The position numbers and the translations under genes are program-made. This document shows positions 9,501 through 28,215 of a DNA stretch of 64,000 bases, in pieces (the first letter of the stretch is position 1; the number at the start of each line of letters is the position of its first letter). Where the stretch lies: assembly GCA_037179515.1 (NCBI GenBank), contig JAXCGZ010007593.1, forward strand, positions 110,001 to 174,000, read 5' to 3'. Under the pieces are notes generated by a model that ran no database searches, had not been told where the DNA came from, and was given only the letters and a program-made list of their open reading frames with translations. The stretch comes from Halocaridina rubra (lineage: Eukaryota; Arthropoda; Malacostraca; Decapoda; Atyidae).

Positions 9501-12255
9501 ATTTTCTGCCTTCACTCTTTGACTTATCTCTGCATCCAAACTTTGATACATGCAACCCCAGATACTTGAAATTCTCAACTTCTTCAAGCAACTCTATATT
9601 CACTCCTAACTTCAATCGGCCAACAATAACACTCTTCGTGCATCTTATGACTTTACTTTTACCAATATTCACCTGCAACTTCTTTCTTTCACACACCCTA
9701 ACAAACTCAGTCTCAAAATGATTCAGTCATTCTCATTATCAGCCACCAGTACAGAATCATCAGCAAATAGCAACTGACTCAATTGCACAACCTTCCATCC
9801 TCACCCACTAGTTCGATGTGTCTATCTAATACTCTTTCATTTACTTAAACAACCATGCCGACGTTACACAACTTTGCTGTACCCCTATATTCACCTCAAA
9901 CCAATCATTCATACCATTCCCAAGTCTCACACATGCTCTACTATTAATGTAAAAACTCTTCACTGCATTCAAGAAACTTCCACTTACTCCATACTTATTT
10001 CCATTGTAATGAGGATTATTATTGTCTCCTAAAACAGCAAAACAACATTGGTATGCAGTTCTGCATTTCAGGATTTACTAATATAATTATTCTTTCCCTG
10101 ATCAGGAATTTTTCAGGCATTATGCAAATCGCCAAGCACATGAAAAGAACAATGCAGAACTCGTTGAAAAGCTACATACTGAAACGCAAGAGGAAGGAAG
10201 CATTCTCGCTGGATATTTTGAAATTTTCAAGGAAATCTGGCCTCTAGGGCTCTCTGTCACTGGGGTGTTTTTCTTTACTCTGGCTGCTTACCCTGTCCTC
10301 TGCGTCAAGATTCTGTCGACGGCCGAAAATAACAGCTGGGCGAGTGAGTTGTCTCCACTCTTACTTGTTTCTTCTATTGAAAATAAAACTACACTTGCTT
10401 GGTACATACAATGAATTTAGTGCTTTTAAAATATATACAGTTAATAAATTATCTTTTCAAACTGTCTTCCAACAGATGTATACTTCCAACCGGTAGCTAC
10501 CTTCTTGCTCTTCAACACTGGTGATTGGATTGGACGTGTTTTGGGAGGATTAATTTTATGGGTAAGTTTTAACCTGAGAGTTGGGTTGATCTGCTCTGTT
10601 ATTGTGAGTGTAAATGTTCAGTGATCATGCAGTATATATGTATTTTTTTTTTCATCATGAAGTCAAAGCTTGTTGGAGCTATTAGGTGTTGTGATTCTTT
10701 GTTAGCTCCTACAACAAACATGGAACATCAAGTGCCCTGATGTTATAATTAGACCCTACAAGAAGCAGGGAACATCAGGTGTTCTTATCAAATGTCTGAG
10801 CTCCTATAACGAGCAGGAAATATCAGGTGTTCTGGTATCATAGTTAGACCCTACGACATGCAAGGAACATCAGGTGTTCTAATATCGCTGTTAGCTTCTA
10901 AAATAAGAAGGGAACATAAGGTGTTCTGATGTCTTAGTTAGTCCCTTTAACATGCAGGAACATAAGGTGTTCTCATACCGCTATTGTATTAGTTCTTACA
11001 ACAAGCAAGGAACATTTGAGGTTCTGATATCACTACTGTCTTAGTACCTACAACAGGCAGGGATCATTTGGTGTTCTGAGGTCATGGCTGGCTCCCATAA
11101 CAAGCAGGGAACATGGTGGTCTTATATTAAGTAGTTTTTCCCTCACCCCCTAGTGATAATTGTATAATAATAAGAAACTATTTTGTAGGCACTCAGAATG
11201 ACATTTTAATATTGTGTTTTTATATCTTCACAGCCACGCAGAGGATCTAAACTTTTGTACGTATTGGTAGCTTCGCGCGTAATCTTCATTCCGCTCTTCC
11301 TTCTGTGTAACCATTCAGAATCATCGTCCATTCCAAGTGTCTTTGCCCATGACGCCTGGTATATTTTTTTCATGTTGCTCTTCTCTCTCTCCAACGGATA
11401 CTGCTCGTCTCTTGCCATGACTTATGGACCAAAGTAAGACCTATTGATGAACAGTTGTACCTATCCTTCAAAATGTTGATCTGTCATCATCTCAGGGCTA
11501 AATCTTACCTTATATCTAGGTTTTCATTACTTTGACTATTCTTTCAGCCTGTCTGTTTCTTATTGTTTATCATTCTCTTATTTCTGCCTTGTCCCTCAGC
11601 TTCCACTTTTTTTTTCTTGGTGCCCAGGCCCAATGAGGGCAGTTTTCTTGCCTGTCCTGGAGTCTTTGCACTATTTGATTTTAATTCTTAGTGAGTTATT
11701 TAAGCTGTTAATTTTTCCCATTTCAGTAAAGTTATAATGAATTAATATATGTCGTTTATTGAGATTTTTAGCTGTTGATTATTCATTACACCTTATTATT
11801 TTGACTGAACAAAGTATTTGCAGGACTTGATCTAAATATTTAATAAGGGGACTGCAGTAGTACAGTGGTTAGAGAACTCAACTCAGGAAGTGACAGGCCT
11901 GCAATCGAGCTAAACGCAAGGCTTTACGAAGGGTTTCCAGCCTTAATTCCCAAGCTCCAGTCTGTCTCTTTTTCATGTCAGAGCAGTAATAACGAATTAA
12001 CGTATGTTGTGTATCAAGATCTTCAGCCATATAGAGGGAAAGCTTAATAAAACTGGCCTTGTCTTTATAATAACTCCCCAGAGTGTCCTATGCAGTCTGC
12101 ACAAACTGAATGTCAATTGACTTTTTAAATTTTTCCATTTCAGAATGGTCTCCGAAAACAAAGCAGAAAAAGCCAGCAGTATGATGGCGTCCATGCTCGG
12201 TTTGGGGCTACTTCTGGGTGGAGTTTCTTCATTTGCTTTCGGTCTCATAAGCTAA
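2365..12255 (+). CDS. ENT: Equilibrative nucleoside transporter (SLC29/ENT family), eight spliced exons, N-terminus missing
   Basis: Facilitative transport of nucleosides and possibly nucleobases across a membrane is the known role of the family. Exons 2365-2446, 4030-4187, 4956-5101, 5572-5804, 10106-10343, 10476-10561, 11234-11433 and 12144-12255 all have AG/GT borders and compatible phases; joined they give 417 residues and a stop, against about 456 in human ENT1. Family hallmarks are TM1 GLGTLLPWNFFITA, the TM4 stretch INSSGAIFQGGLFG, MSGQ in the next helix, FNTGDWIGR in TM8 (with the Asp and Arg conserved in ENTs) and SNGYCSSLAMTYGPK near the C-terminus. An N-glycosylation sequon (DNET) lies in the TM1-TM2 loop, where ENT1 is also glycosylated. 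The central cytoplasmic loop is shorter than in human ENT1. The first exon (perhaps 15-40 residues) was not found. Whether it is ENT1-like or ENT2-like cannot be decided by eye. Confidence 0.93.
2482..2640 (+). mobile_element. tRNA-derived SINE, family C
   Basis: Head GGGGACCATAGTAGCGTAG with a box A-like motif (TAGCGTAGTGGTAGAA). The body (...CATCCAGCCTTTATTCCCCAGC...) and the tail TGACACATAAAACG recur at many places in this window (for example 11847, 30277, 33441, 38765, 46270, 46775). Confidence 0.75.
2641..2934. other. ENT intron, nothing recognised
   Basis: Pyrimidine-rich stretch resembling the 3' ends of the LINE copies at 8720-9985 and 37285-37700 (ATCTCCTCTCC..., TTGATCTCC...), too short to assign. 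Confidence 0.3.
2935..3065 (+). mobile_element. SINE family C, diverged copy
   Basis: CATTGGTAAGAGCGCTCAAC at the head and CCCCAGCTCCAACCTGTC...GGGGATTATT at the end follow the family C layout. Confidence 0.5.
3076..3536. other. ENT intron, nothing recognised
   Basis: AT-rich sequence with no coding exon, tRNA-like box or repeat identifiable by eye. Confidence 0.4.
3537..3857 (-). mobile_element. tRNA-derived SINE, family B, with (ATT)n tail
   Basis: On the minus strand the head GCTAGTACAGTGGTAACGCG looks like a tRNA D-arm and box A, followed by a box B-like GATCGAGCC. The body includes CACAGTGGGGGTTGGGGC. The element ends in a (TAA/ATT)n tail at 3537-3601. Copies with the same head and body are at 57322-57535 and 60487-60690. 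Confidence 0.75.
4030..4187 (+). CDS. ENT: ENT exon b: TM1-TM2 loop and TM2
   Basis: CTCTAG acceptor and GTTAGT donor. 158 nt encode YWDYKFREVPADNET..., an extracellular loop with an N-glycosylation sequon (NET), then TM2 (QIPNFVFLFINSLYSD). It ends in phase 2 and pairs with the next exon to make an Arg codon. Confidence 0.92.
4188..4955. other. ENT intron, nothing recognised
   Basis: AT-rich intron between exons b and c. Open frames here have no family features. Confidence 0.4.
4956..5101 (+). CDS. ENT: ENT exon c: TM3 and start of TM4
   Basis: TTATAG acceptor and GTGAGG donor. 146 nt encode IPQRIRLLTSLTLMIIFFAI...TGFFIITIIIIFLIN, ending in phase 1. Reading through the donor would stop at once, which supports the splice. 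Confidence 0.92.
5205..5465 (+). repeat. Interspersed repeat D
   Basis: Segment with TATAAAGGGGGTGGGTGAG, GAGTCAAAGCA and ...TCCACCCTATTTAGTCAAC. Related segments are at 12340-12610, 36990-37190 (inverted) and 44455-44640. Type unknown; non-coding. Confidence 0.55.
5572..5804 (+). CDS. ENT: ENT exon d: TM4-TM6
   Basis: CAATAG acceptor and GTACGT donor. 233 nt encode the end of TM4 (SSGAIFQGGLFGVAGLFPER), TM5 (MSGQAIGGVFASAARI) and TM6, ending in phase 0 at MSKT. This is the most conserved part of ENT proteins. Confidence 0.93.
5917..5982 (-). mobile_element. SINE family A fragment, inverted
   Basis: AAGGGCTAGGATGTTGTCTT and the following CTTCTTTTGAAGGACTTTG are the reverse complement of the family A 3' half. 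It lies directly against a plus-strand family A copy, making a head-to-tail pair of opposite orientation. Confidence 0.6.
5988..6175 (+). mobile_element. tRNA-derived SINE, family A (well preserved)
   Basis: The head CCGTGGCTCAGTCGGTAGCG carries box A, and GAGGGTTCGCACCCC carries box B at tRNA-like spacing. The body runs TCTGAGGTTAGCAAAGGCAT to GTCCGTGACGTAAAACCGG. The tail is conserved in the copies at 14849, 38582, 44824, 45316, 46553, 47932 and 48598. Confidence 0.85.
6176..6614. other. ENT intron, nothing recognised
   Basis: Very AT-rich sequence, with short direct repeats of ATTAATTA type near 6310-6365. No coding signal. Confidence 0.4.
6615..6720 (+). mobile_element. SINE family C fragment
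   Basis: GGGGACTGCAATAGGGCAG and the next GTGGTTAAAGCACTTGACTT, then AGCATAAGAAAGGGCAT, match the family C head. The 3' half is missing. Confidence 0.6.
6930..8520 (+). pseudogene. Non-LTR retrotransposon reverse transcriptase, decayed
   Basis: Three frames together read as the RT and C-terminal part of a LINE ORF2: AGKAPGMDGV, NFRGISLLSVVRKVYGRIL, SGFRSGRGCTDQIF, FLDLEKVYDRV, GLRQGCMMSPWLFNLYI, then LFANDTVVVA and KLRVNMGKSKDM. The order of RT blocks is correct. At least two frameshifts (near 7110 and 7260-7330) and stops at 7580 and near 7708 break it, and the catalytic YADD-type motif reads FANDT, with one catalytic Asp replaced. The downstream region ends in GRPRFGWMDGVRRALN, typical of the end of such ORF2 proteins. 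No endonuclease domain is left. The clade was not determined. Confidence 0.88.
8720..9985 (-). pseudogene. Second non-LTR retrotransposon fragment, inverted, 3' part
   Basis: The minus strand reads CERKKLQVNIGKSKVIRCTK, VENFKYLGL and LKSVMRNRYLGMN, homologous in order to the end of the plus-strand copy at 7731-8300. Many frame breaks occur. Left of about 9050 is its 3' untranslated part, which recurs at 30725-31010 and 37285-37520. The two copies are tail to tail within one ENT intron. Confidence 0.75.
10106..10343 (+). CDS. ENT: ENT exon e: central loop and TM7
   Basis: The acceptor ATCAG at 10105 keeps phase 0; a later TTCAG would break the frame. The exon reads EFFRHYANRQ..., a charged loop (about 40 residues, Glu/Lys-rich), then TM7 (WPLGLSVTGVFFFTLAAYPV). 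The donor is GTGAGT, phase 1. Confidence 0.9.
10476..10561 (+). CDS. ENT: ENT exon f: TM8
   Basis: CAACAG acceptor and GTAAGT donor, 86 nt, phase 1 to 0. NVYFQPVATFLLFNTGDWIG holds the FN..DW.GR signature of ENT TM8. Confidence 0.93.
10670..11125. repeat. Minisatellite, period about 55 bp, about 8 copies
   Basis: Repeated unit approximates TCCTACAACAAGCAGGGAAC followed by ATCAGGTGTTCTGATATC. The copies are diverged. It lies in the ENT intron between exons f and g. Confidence 0.85.
11234..11433 (+). CDS. ENT: ENT exon g: TM9 and TM10
   Basis: TCACAG acceptor and GTAAGA donor, 200 nt, ending in phase 2. It encodes PRRGSKLLYVLVASRVIFIP (TM9), an external loop HSESSSIPSVF, then TM10 with SNGYCSSLAMTYGPK, diagnostic of ENTs. 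Confidence 0.93.
11847..12040 (+). mobile_element. SINE family C
   Basis: GGGGACTGCAGTAGTACAG and GTGGTTAGAGAACTCAACTC at the head, GGGTTTCCAGCCTTAATTCC in the body. Located about 100 bp before the last ENT exon. Confidence 0.75.
12144..12255 (+). CDS. ENT: ENT exon h: TM11, C-terminus and stop
   Basis: TTTCAG acceptor. One base completes the Lys of GPK, then MVSENKAEKASSMMASMLGL and LLLGGVSSFAFGLIS end at TAA (12253-12255). Length and position match the last helix of ENT proteins. Confidence 0.93.
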
Positions 12256-13544
12256 CTTTATTCGCTTTAAATTTGTAACCCATTCATTTATTCATCTTTA
12301 TTTTTTTAATCATCATGTTTTAATTAGTGAAACATGGAGACAGTATTTTTGGACCCCCCAAAAATGTAGTCATGGGACTGGTTTGAGGAAATATTCTTGT
12401 CTCCCGAGGGGTGAAGTGAAGGGAAGGGTTTCCTCCTCATCTTATACTAAGAAGGGAACTACAGAAGGGATATTCATTTCCCCTCAGGAGGCAGAACAAG
12501 GAGACTGGTTTTTTATTCATCTAATTTTAAATTGGGAAACACGGAGGAAGTATTCTTGCCCCCTAGGGGCAAAGTGAGAGCACCAGGCTACCCTATTTTG
12601 TATTTTCCTCCCACAATGTCAGCTTCTTTTTTGTATATCTTTGCTAGATTATGTTAAGTGGCACTGAAGACTACTAAGCTTGCAAATCATTTTTGTCCAT
12701 TCAGGTTATGTGTTATCTTCTTAAAGTATGTGAAAGATTATTTAACCCATCACAGCTAACAACGTTCTATATCTGGTGCTGAGGTATTACTACTGTGTAA
12801 TACAAAACTCCTGCATGTGTTAAGCAAACAGTATTATAATTTTTTGTTGATTGCCGTTGGGTCTTCTTTATCGATCTCACTAAGGACTTCAGCATTTTGT
12901 TGACTGCCATTGGTTTTCCTTATTTATGCCACTAAGGACTTGGGCATTTTGTTGATTGCTATCTGGACTTCCTTATCAAACCCACTAAAGACTCTAAGCA
13001 TATTGTGTGTAATTATGCATATGGAATATGTAATTATCAAAGGTATTGATATCTTTTTTTTTGTCACAAAGAATGCCTTAAATACCCTACTATTCTTCAA
13101 TTGTAGGTTACAATGTTTGTATGGCATTTAGATTTGGTTGAGTAGTGTAGATTAGCTCTTCCTTGGTAAAAATCATTACCAAAGGTTTATTACTTAGTAA
13201 TCTCAAATGTTTAGTTTGTGTTTATGTTTTGTTGGTGTGTGTTTTAGTATGTTTTGGTAAGAATGCTACCTATAACTTTTTGAGGAAATTTGTATTCTTA
13301 ACCAGTAAAAATGAACTGTTACCATACGGACTAAATTGAAATGAAAAGATCCATTAAAATATATTATAGATACAGTATATGAAGTACTTATTTCAGGACC
13401 TCAACTGGTCACGATCTCAAAGTACGTTACATATATTCTCTGATGTCCTTGTCTTGCACTTTTAAAAGGTGACTAGTTGAAGTTGCAAAATTTATAGCTA
13501 CTTCTTAAATGGACTTTCTCCTATTATATATACCTGTATACATA
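12256..13544. other. ENT 3' region, no further gene
   Basis: Probably 3' UTR at first, but no convincing poly(A) signal could be assigned. It contains a repeat D segment (about 12340-12610) and three copies of a ~57-bp unit around TTTTGTTGATTGC...CTAAGGACTT (12845-13010). Confidence 0.5.
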
Positions 13545-20132
<6,588 letters not shown>

Positions 20133-20137
20133 CTTTT

Positions 20138-21209
20138 AACCTTCTGTGGTGTAGTGGTAGCGCCTTAACTTAGTAATCATAAGTCCTAGGTTCGAGTCCC
20201 GGTCGGGGTAAAAAATGATTCATGTTTTCACATATGTAATGTGCTTGCTTGGTTATTGTAAGACCCGAATGAGATTGGGAATTGAATTAAATGCTAAAAT
20301 GAAGCCACGAGTGAGGTTGGGGAATCTGTAATATGAACATAGTGGCATTCAGTTAGAATGCGTTCATTCCTAAGTATAGCAAATATAAGCTATAAGGTTG
20401 GATTCCTTTTAACCTTCTGTGGTGTAGTGGTAGCGCCTTGACTTAGTAATCATAAGTCCTAGGTTCGAGTCCCGGTCGGGGTAAAAAATGATTCATGTTT
20501 TCACATATGTAATGTGCTTGCTTGGTTATTGTAAGACCCGAATGAGATTGGGAATTGAATTAAATGCTAAAATGAAGCCACGAGTGAGGTTGGGGAATCT
20601 GTAATATGAACATAGTGGCATTCAGTTAGAATGCATTCATTCCTAAGTATAGCAGATATAAGCTATAAGGTTGGATTCCTTTTAACCTTCTGTGGTGTAG
20701 TGGTAGCGCCTTGACTTAGTAATCATAAGTCCTAGGTTCGAGTCCCAGTCGGGGTAAAAAATGATTCATGTTTTCACATATGTAATGTGCTTGCTTGATT
20801 ATTGTAAGACCCGAATGAGATTGGGAATTGAATCAAATGCTAAAATGAAGCCACAAGTGAGGTTGGGGAATCTGTAATATGAACATAGTGGCATTCAGTT
20901 AGAATGCGTTCATTCCTAAGTATAGCAGAAATAAGCTATAAGGTTGGATTCCTTTTAACCTTCTGTGGTGTAGTGGTAGCGCCTTGACTTAGTAATCATA
21001 AGTCCTAGGTTCGAGTCCCGATCGGGGTAAAAAATTATTCATGTTTTCACATATGTAATGTGCTTGCTTGGTTATTGTAAGACCCGAATGAGATTGGGAA
21101 TTGAATTAAATGCTAAAATGAAGCCACGAGTGAGGTTGGGGAATCTGTAATATGAACACAGTGGCATTCAGTTAGAATGCGTTCATTCCTAAGTATAGCA
21201 GATATAAGT
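20138..21209 (+). repeat. tRNA-like satellite, plus orientation, 4 units
   Basis: Units start at 20138, 20411, 20684 and 20957, exactly 273 bp apart. They are the inverse of the neighbouring array and meet it at 20133-20137, so the locus is a large inverted repeat. Boxes A and B are intact in all four. The anticodon region reads CTTGACTTAGTAATCATAAG. If TTAGTAA is the loop, the anticodon is AGT (Thr-like), but the stem pairs poorly. A tRNA pseudogene or SINE-head satellite is the best description. Confidence 0.93.
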
Positions 21210-23164
21210 GTGACAGAGTGTTTCGCTCAATGTCAACAGAGGCTGTTAGATGCCTTAACAAATAAATTAGTAACATAACTGTTATTTTTAACTAAAAAAA
21301 TAAATTTAACATAACTGTTATTTTCTAACTAAAAAAATAATTCCCACTTCTTGACTTTCGCAGATTATGATTATTTGCAATTTGTATTTTAGCTTATAGC
21401 TAATTCTATATAGCTTATTTACTCTTCTTGTACGTGTAGAAGTATAGCCCCAATATAAAGGCTGCTCCTATTTTTCTGTCTGCTACGAGCCAAGAAAATT
21501 AAGAAAAAAAGAACCAGTAACCTAACTTTTCATTATTATTCTCGTTTTATTTTATTTGCTTCCACTTGTTGCACCTAAAAATACTGTCTCTCCCTTGCAT
21601 CTCTGCTATAATTGCCTCCCAGGGACCACCACTAAAATAGTCCTTAAAATGATATCAGAGCCAATTACTGCTCTAGGAATGTCTCCTACAGATGACGTCA
21701 CGAGGAACAAGGAGACGCTCTTTTTTGGCGCCGAGACTGCCCAGAGGCAACATCTCGCCTGGGTAGTCTAAGTTTATTTAAAATTTAATTACGTGGCATC
21801 TTCACAGGAATTCATCTAGCACAACAAGGAATTCATCTAGCACAACAAGGTGAGGGATAGTGTATGGTAAAGCTCGTGGGTCAAGCAAATTGGTTTATTT
21901 TCGAGAATTAGTTACATTCGTTACTGGATAAATCTTATGGATTTCTATTCTCAGATTCCATTCCCAGTCACACGAAATTTTGTAGATTACCACACTGGAA
22001 TCTCACATGCCAAAGTTAATTCCTTAACCTGTAAATTACAGCTGATATATATTGCTGAAAAGTTTCTTTTCACTGAATGTGATAAACGAAAATCTCATCC
22101 TCTGAAGACTAGTTATGAGCCCGTAAAAATCTATCTCTCTTCCTAATAAATTCTAATTTCATTTCACCCCTTTCTATCATCGTAAATAAAGTGTTTTACT
22201 TCAAAAACTCGTCAATAAAGCTATTTGCCAAAAAACAAAATTGCAAATATTCAAAAGGTAATTTTTCCCAGTTGGCTATGCAAATATTTCTTGTTAACCA
22301 CAATTTAATGAATGCATACCGTATTTATCTTGCTAATTCTTCATATGTTGGGGATAAAGTGTTTTGAGTTATAAGTTGCAAATACCTCAAAAGGTGGTTT
22401 TGCACCCTTTTTTTCATTGCAAAGTTCTTGATAACTAAAAGTGAATGAATACTGTATTTATCTCGTAGATTCTTCCTTTATCCTAAATAGAGTGTTTTAC
22501 CATATTAATTGCATATCAGTAATAAGCATTGCAACTATTGTGGTTGCCCACAATTTAAGGAATACATACAGTACTGTATTTGTCTTGCTTATTCTTCTTT
22601 TATTGTGAATATATTACTTTCTTTAAAACCAGTAAAGAATTAATGTTTTGTATGCTATTATGGTAGCATAAATGTTTCTGGTTAGCTGTGAATAACCTAT
22701 ATATATTCATCCAGTAGAATGACATTGGAAACTCATTATATGTGTGCTCATGCTTTCAGTTTCCCATTATAAACAGTGTGTCATTTCTGTTTCTGAAATT
22801 GCAGTGTCCTGTATTCTACTCTGCCTGTGTGACAGAGGTAATCATCGAGTTGAGGCCAAAGTCTTGGCATACGTCCGTGGTGCCGGGAAACGAACTCATA
22901 CTCACCTCCTCCGGGATTCGAGGCAGCATTTCATAAAATTTAATTTGAGAAATTTAATTCAATTCTTTTAATGTCATTGCATTTCCAAAATTAAAAGAAA
23001 GTTGAATTCTGAGTTTCATTTAACCGACTAATGGTAATATAAATGGGGTGTTCAAGTACAAATATCTGTCCTGTCTGTTTGTGAGCTCTTAACCGAGCTC
23101 GGTACTTTAAGTCCCCTTAGTAAAACAGAATCTTAAAAACACTCTAGCATCGTAAAACCCCCAC
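21210..23164. other. Intergenic spacer with local tandem repeats
   Basis: No gene recognised. It holds a short direct duplication of GGAATTCATCTAGCACAACA (21809-21850), a duplicated ACATAACTGTTATTTT motif (21274-21325) and about three diverged copies of a ~190-bp unit (22180-22620, around ATTTATCTTGCTAATTCTTC). The open frames at 21556-21771 and 22742-22936 have no family features. Confidence 0.5.
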
Positions 23165-23579
23165 AATAAGCTATAAGATTGGATTCCTTTTAACCTTCTG
23201 TGGTGTAGTGGTAGCGCCTTGACTTAGTAATCATAAGTCCTAGGTTCGAGTCCCAGTCGGGGTAAAAAATGATTCATGTTTTCACATATGTAATGTGCTT
23301 GCTTGGTTATTGTAAGACCCGAATGAGATTGGGAATTGAATTAAATGCTAAAATGAAGCCACGAGTGACGTTGGGGATTCTGTAATATGAACATAGTGGC
23401 ATTCAATTAGAATGCGTTCATTCCTAAGTATAGCAGATATAAGCTATAAGGTTGGATTCCTTTTAACATTCTGTGGTGTAGTGGTAGCGCCTTGACTTAG
23501 TAATCATAAGTCCTGGGTTCGAGTCCCGGACGGGGTAAAAAATGATTCATGTTTTCACATATGTAATGTGCTTGCTTGG
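23165..23579 (+). repeat. tRNA-like satellite, about 1.5 units
   Basis: Units begin at 23192 and 23465, again 273 bp apart. The second breaks off in (AT)n after TGTGCTTGCTTGG. In this second unit the T stem (CTGGG/CCCGG) is fully paired, unlike in the main array. Confidence 0.9.
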
Positions 23580-23697
<118 letters not shown>

Positions 23698-24006
23698 TAA
23701 TCCCTCGTTTATCACGGGGGATCGGTTCCGGGACTGGCCGCGATAGGTGAATTTCCACTAAGTATGGACACATTAAAATTTTTTTTTTTTTTTTTAAAGA
23801 TGATTATGACACCAGGTCGGCCCAAAAATGATAAAATAAAACAGCCTTTATCAGGCTGTAAAGAGAAACAGAGATGGAGAGTGTAATGACCTGTTAGATG
23901 TGAAGGGATTATAAAAGATGTGTAATGAATATCCAGCTCTCTGCTGGGTTTTAATATACCTCTGCATTACTTTCATGATGTCTATTCCAAAAATTCAACT
24001 TAGATC

Positions 24007-24041
<35 letters not shown>

Positions 24042-24195
24042 TTTAACAATAACTTTCCTTTAATGATGATTGTGGATATTATTATTATTATTATTATTAG
24101 TAATATTATTATTAATATCATTATTATTACGAATTTGTAATTATACCATTATTTTTACAATAAATAATATAGTTTTGGTTGAAAAAATCCGCAAT

Positions 24196-25513
24196 ACAGT
24201 GATCCCCCGGAGGATCGCGTTTCTTGGTTCGCGTTTTCATTGTCCCACGGGTTTTTTTGCCAAATTATTATTTTATTTTTTGGGTATATGCAAAAATATT
24301 AAAATATTAAAAAAATAGAAATTCTCAGTATTTTCATTTTTTTATTGAAAAATAAACATATTTCATTATCTAATTGATAAAAATATTTATTACCCAGCCT
24401 ACGAATAATAAAACAGTAAAAAATAGTAAAAAACATAAATTTAGATAAACGTACGTACAGTATAACTCACAGTATTGCATCATGCGAAATAGTGTCCGAT
24501 AGCGTACAATGTATTGGGGTCGCAGCTACGTGAGCTAGCATATATATTTATATTTCCAGTAGTTTCATGATGTTATTGAAAAAAAAAACGTATTTCTTAG
24601 CCTAAGAATAATAAAACAGTAAAAATAGTAAAAAACATAAATACTAACAGTATTGCAACATGTAAAATATGATACTGCTATCAGCGTTCCGGACAAATGC
24701 TCGTTCAGTCTAACTCACGTGTGCGCCGTTCACGTTGTGCTTATTAAACGTTTTGATTGTGTCCGATAGCGTACAATGTATTGGGGTCGCAGCTACGTGA
24801 GCTAGCATATATAATTATATTTCCAGTAGTTTCATGATTTTATTGATAAAACAATGTATTTCTTAGCCTAAGAATAATAAAACAGTCAAAAATAGTAAAA
24901 AACATAAATACTAACAGTATTGCAACATGTAAAATACGATACCGCTATCAGCGTTTCGGACAAAGGCTTCCACCATCTTCCATTGTCTCGCCTCACTCGT
25001 GTGCGCCATTCACGTTGTGCTTATTATTATTAATACGTTTTGCTTGTGATTTTTTTACTCGCATATTTAAACCATTGCAATGCCTCCCAAGCATCCTTCA
25101 TCTTCTAAGGCTTCTTGTAGTGAGCCTAAGCGGCAAAGGAAAATGTTAACCATAACAGATAAGGTAAGTTTACCTATCACATACATATAAATTTACCTTG
25201 CATGCTGTTATTTATAAAGTAAAGGGAGGTTTTTTAACAGTGCAGGGAGGGTTTACAGTATACAGTAAACGTAAAAATAATTATAAAATACCTATGTACA
25301 TGAGTATGTCATATAAATTTACACTTGCATGCTGTTATTTATGAAGTAAAGGGTGGTTTGTTAACAGTACAGGGAGGGTTTATATAGTTTATATGGTGTA
25401 AACGTAAAAATAAATTAAAATATCTATGTACATATAGGCTGATCCTACTCCGCGATTTTCCTGTTTCGCGCTGGGTCCCGGAACCGAACCCCTGCGATAA
25501 TGGGCGGATCACT
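24196..25513 (+). mobile_element. Tigger-like element (inner, nested)
   Basis: Ends ACAGTGATCCCCCGGAGGAT and, read inward from the right, TACAGTGATCCGCCCATTATC. It contains two ~270-bp internal direct repeats (24480-24710 and 24765-24965) and the transposase start at 25080-25190. Confidence 0.72.
25080..25190 (+). pseudogene. Tigger/pogo transposase N-terminal fragment
   Basis: A 36-codon frame, MPPKHPSSSKASCSEPKRQR then KMLTITDKV, then diverging and stopping. It is nearly identical to the fragment at 16438-16587 up to KMLTI, and shows the same family on the other strand. Confidence 0.7.
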
Positions 25514-25557
25514 GTACAGTGAATCCTCGATAGGTGAACCGCGAAATAGCAAGGGAT

Positions 25558-27690
<2,133 letters not shown>

Positions 27691-27734
27691 GTATATGTAG
27701 TCGTAATCCACTGTTGTGTATTTAATTGTAGTTT

Positions 27735-28120
27735 TGCTGCCACCTTTGGCCAGGGCTCAAGCGTGCAAGGTGATAGATATGCGATGATACTTAACACTTA
27801 ATTTATTTAGACATTATATTTTTACCTCTAAGCCTCAATGCCCCAGTCCCCTTAATGTAATTTTATCTGTATTGGCGCCAACAATACTCTAACTTTTCCT
27901 GCTCGTGTCTGACCCTTTTTATAACCTCGGGTCAGGGACTTGGTCATGCCTCCACCAATAGGATTTCAGAGAAGGGTGAACACCCCATAACCGAAGGTGT
28001 GGGGGCGTCTAAAGCACGCCAGTTTGGGCGCCAATTCTGGGCTTGGTTCAGGGAACAGAGGAAACCATGTGAGATTTCTAGCTTGCACATGGGACACTCA
28101 TGGGCGTTATCTATATATCA
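27735..28120 (-). mobile_element. TRIM-like LTR, inverted third copy
   Basis: On the minus strand the unit starts TGATATATAGATAACGCCCA and follows the LTRs at 59-509 and 687-1138 (AGCCTATTGGTGGAGGCATG region, GGCGCC, ACTTAATTTATT region). It ends at GCCCTGGCC, where about 45 bp before the normal end are deleted, and is joined to GGTGGCAGC. Confidence 0.65.
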
Positions 28121-28212
28121 AAAGTAATGGTCGCATATGCAAAAACCAAATCCTTTGCAAGAAGGTACCATCCTAGCCCTTTGTGGAAATGGGAGTCTGC
28201 GACAAAACTGAT
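28121..28212 (+). mobile_element. SINE family A 3' fragment
   Basis: CAAATCCTTTGCAAGAAGG and AATGGGAGTCTGCGAC match the 3' half of family A. The tRNA head is absent. Confidence 0.55.
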
Positions 28213-28215
28213 CAC

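Noticed and set aside
20138..20213. Functional tRNA-Thr gene
   Set aside because: Boxes A and B and a possible AGT anticodon are present, but acceptor and anticodon stems pair poorly and the segment is part of a satellite. Kept as tRNA-like only.
21556..22146. Small open frames between satellite blocks
   Set aside because: No domain, no splice context and no conservation signal; probably chance.
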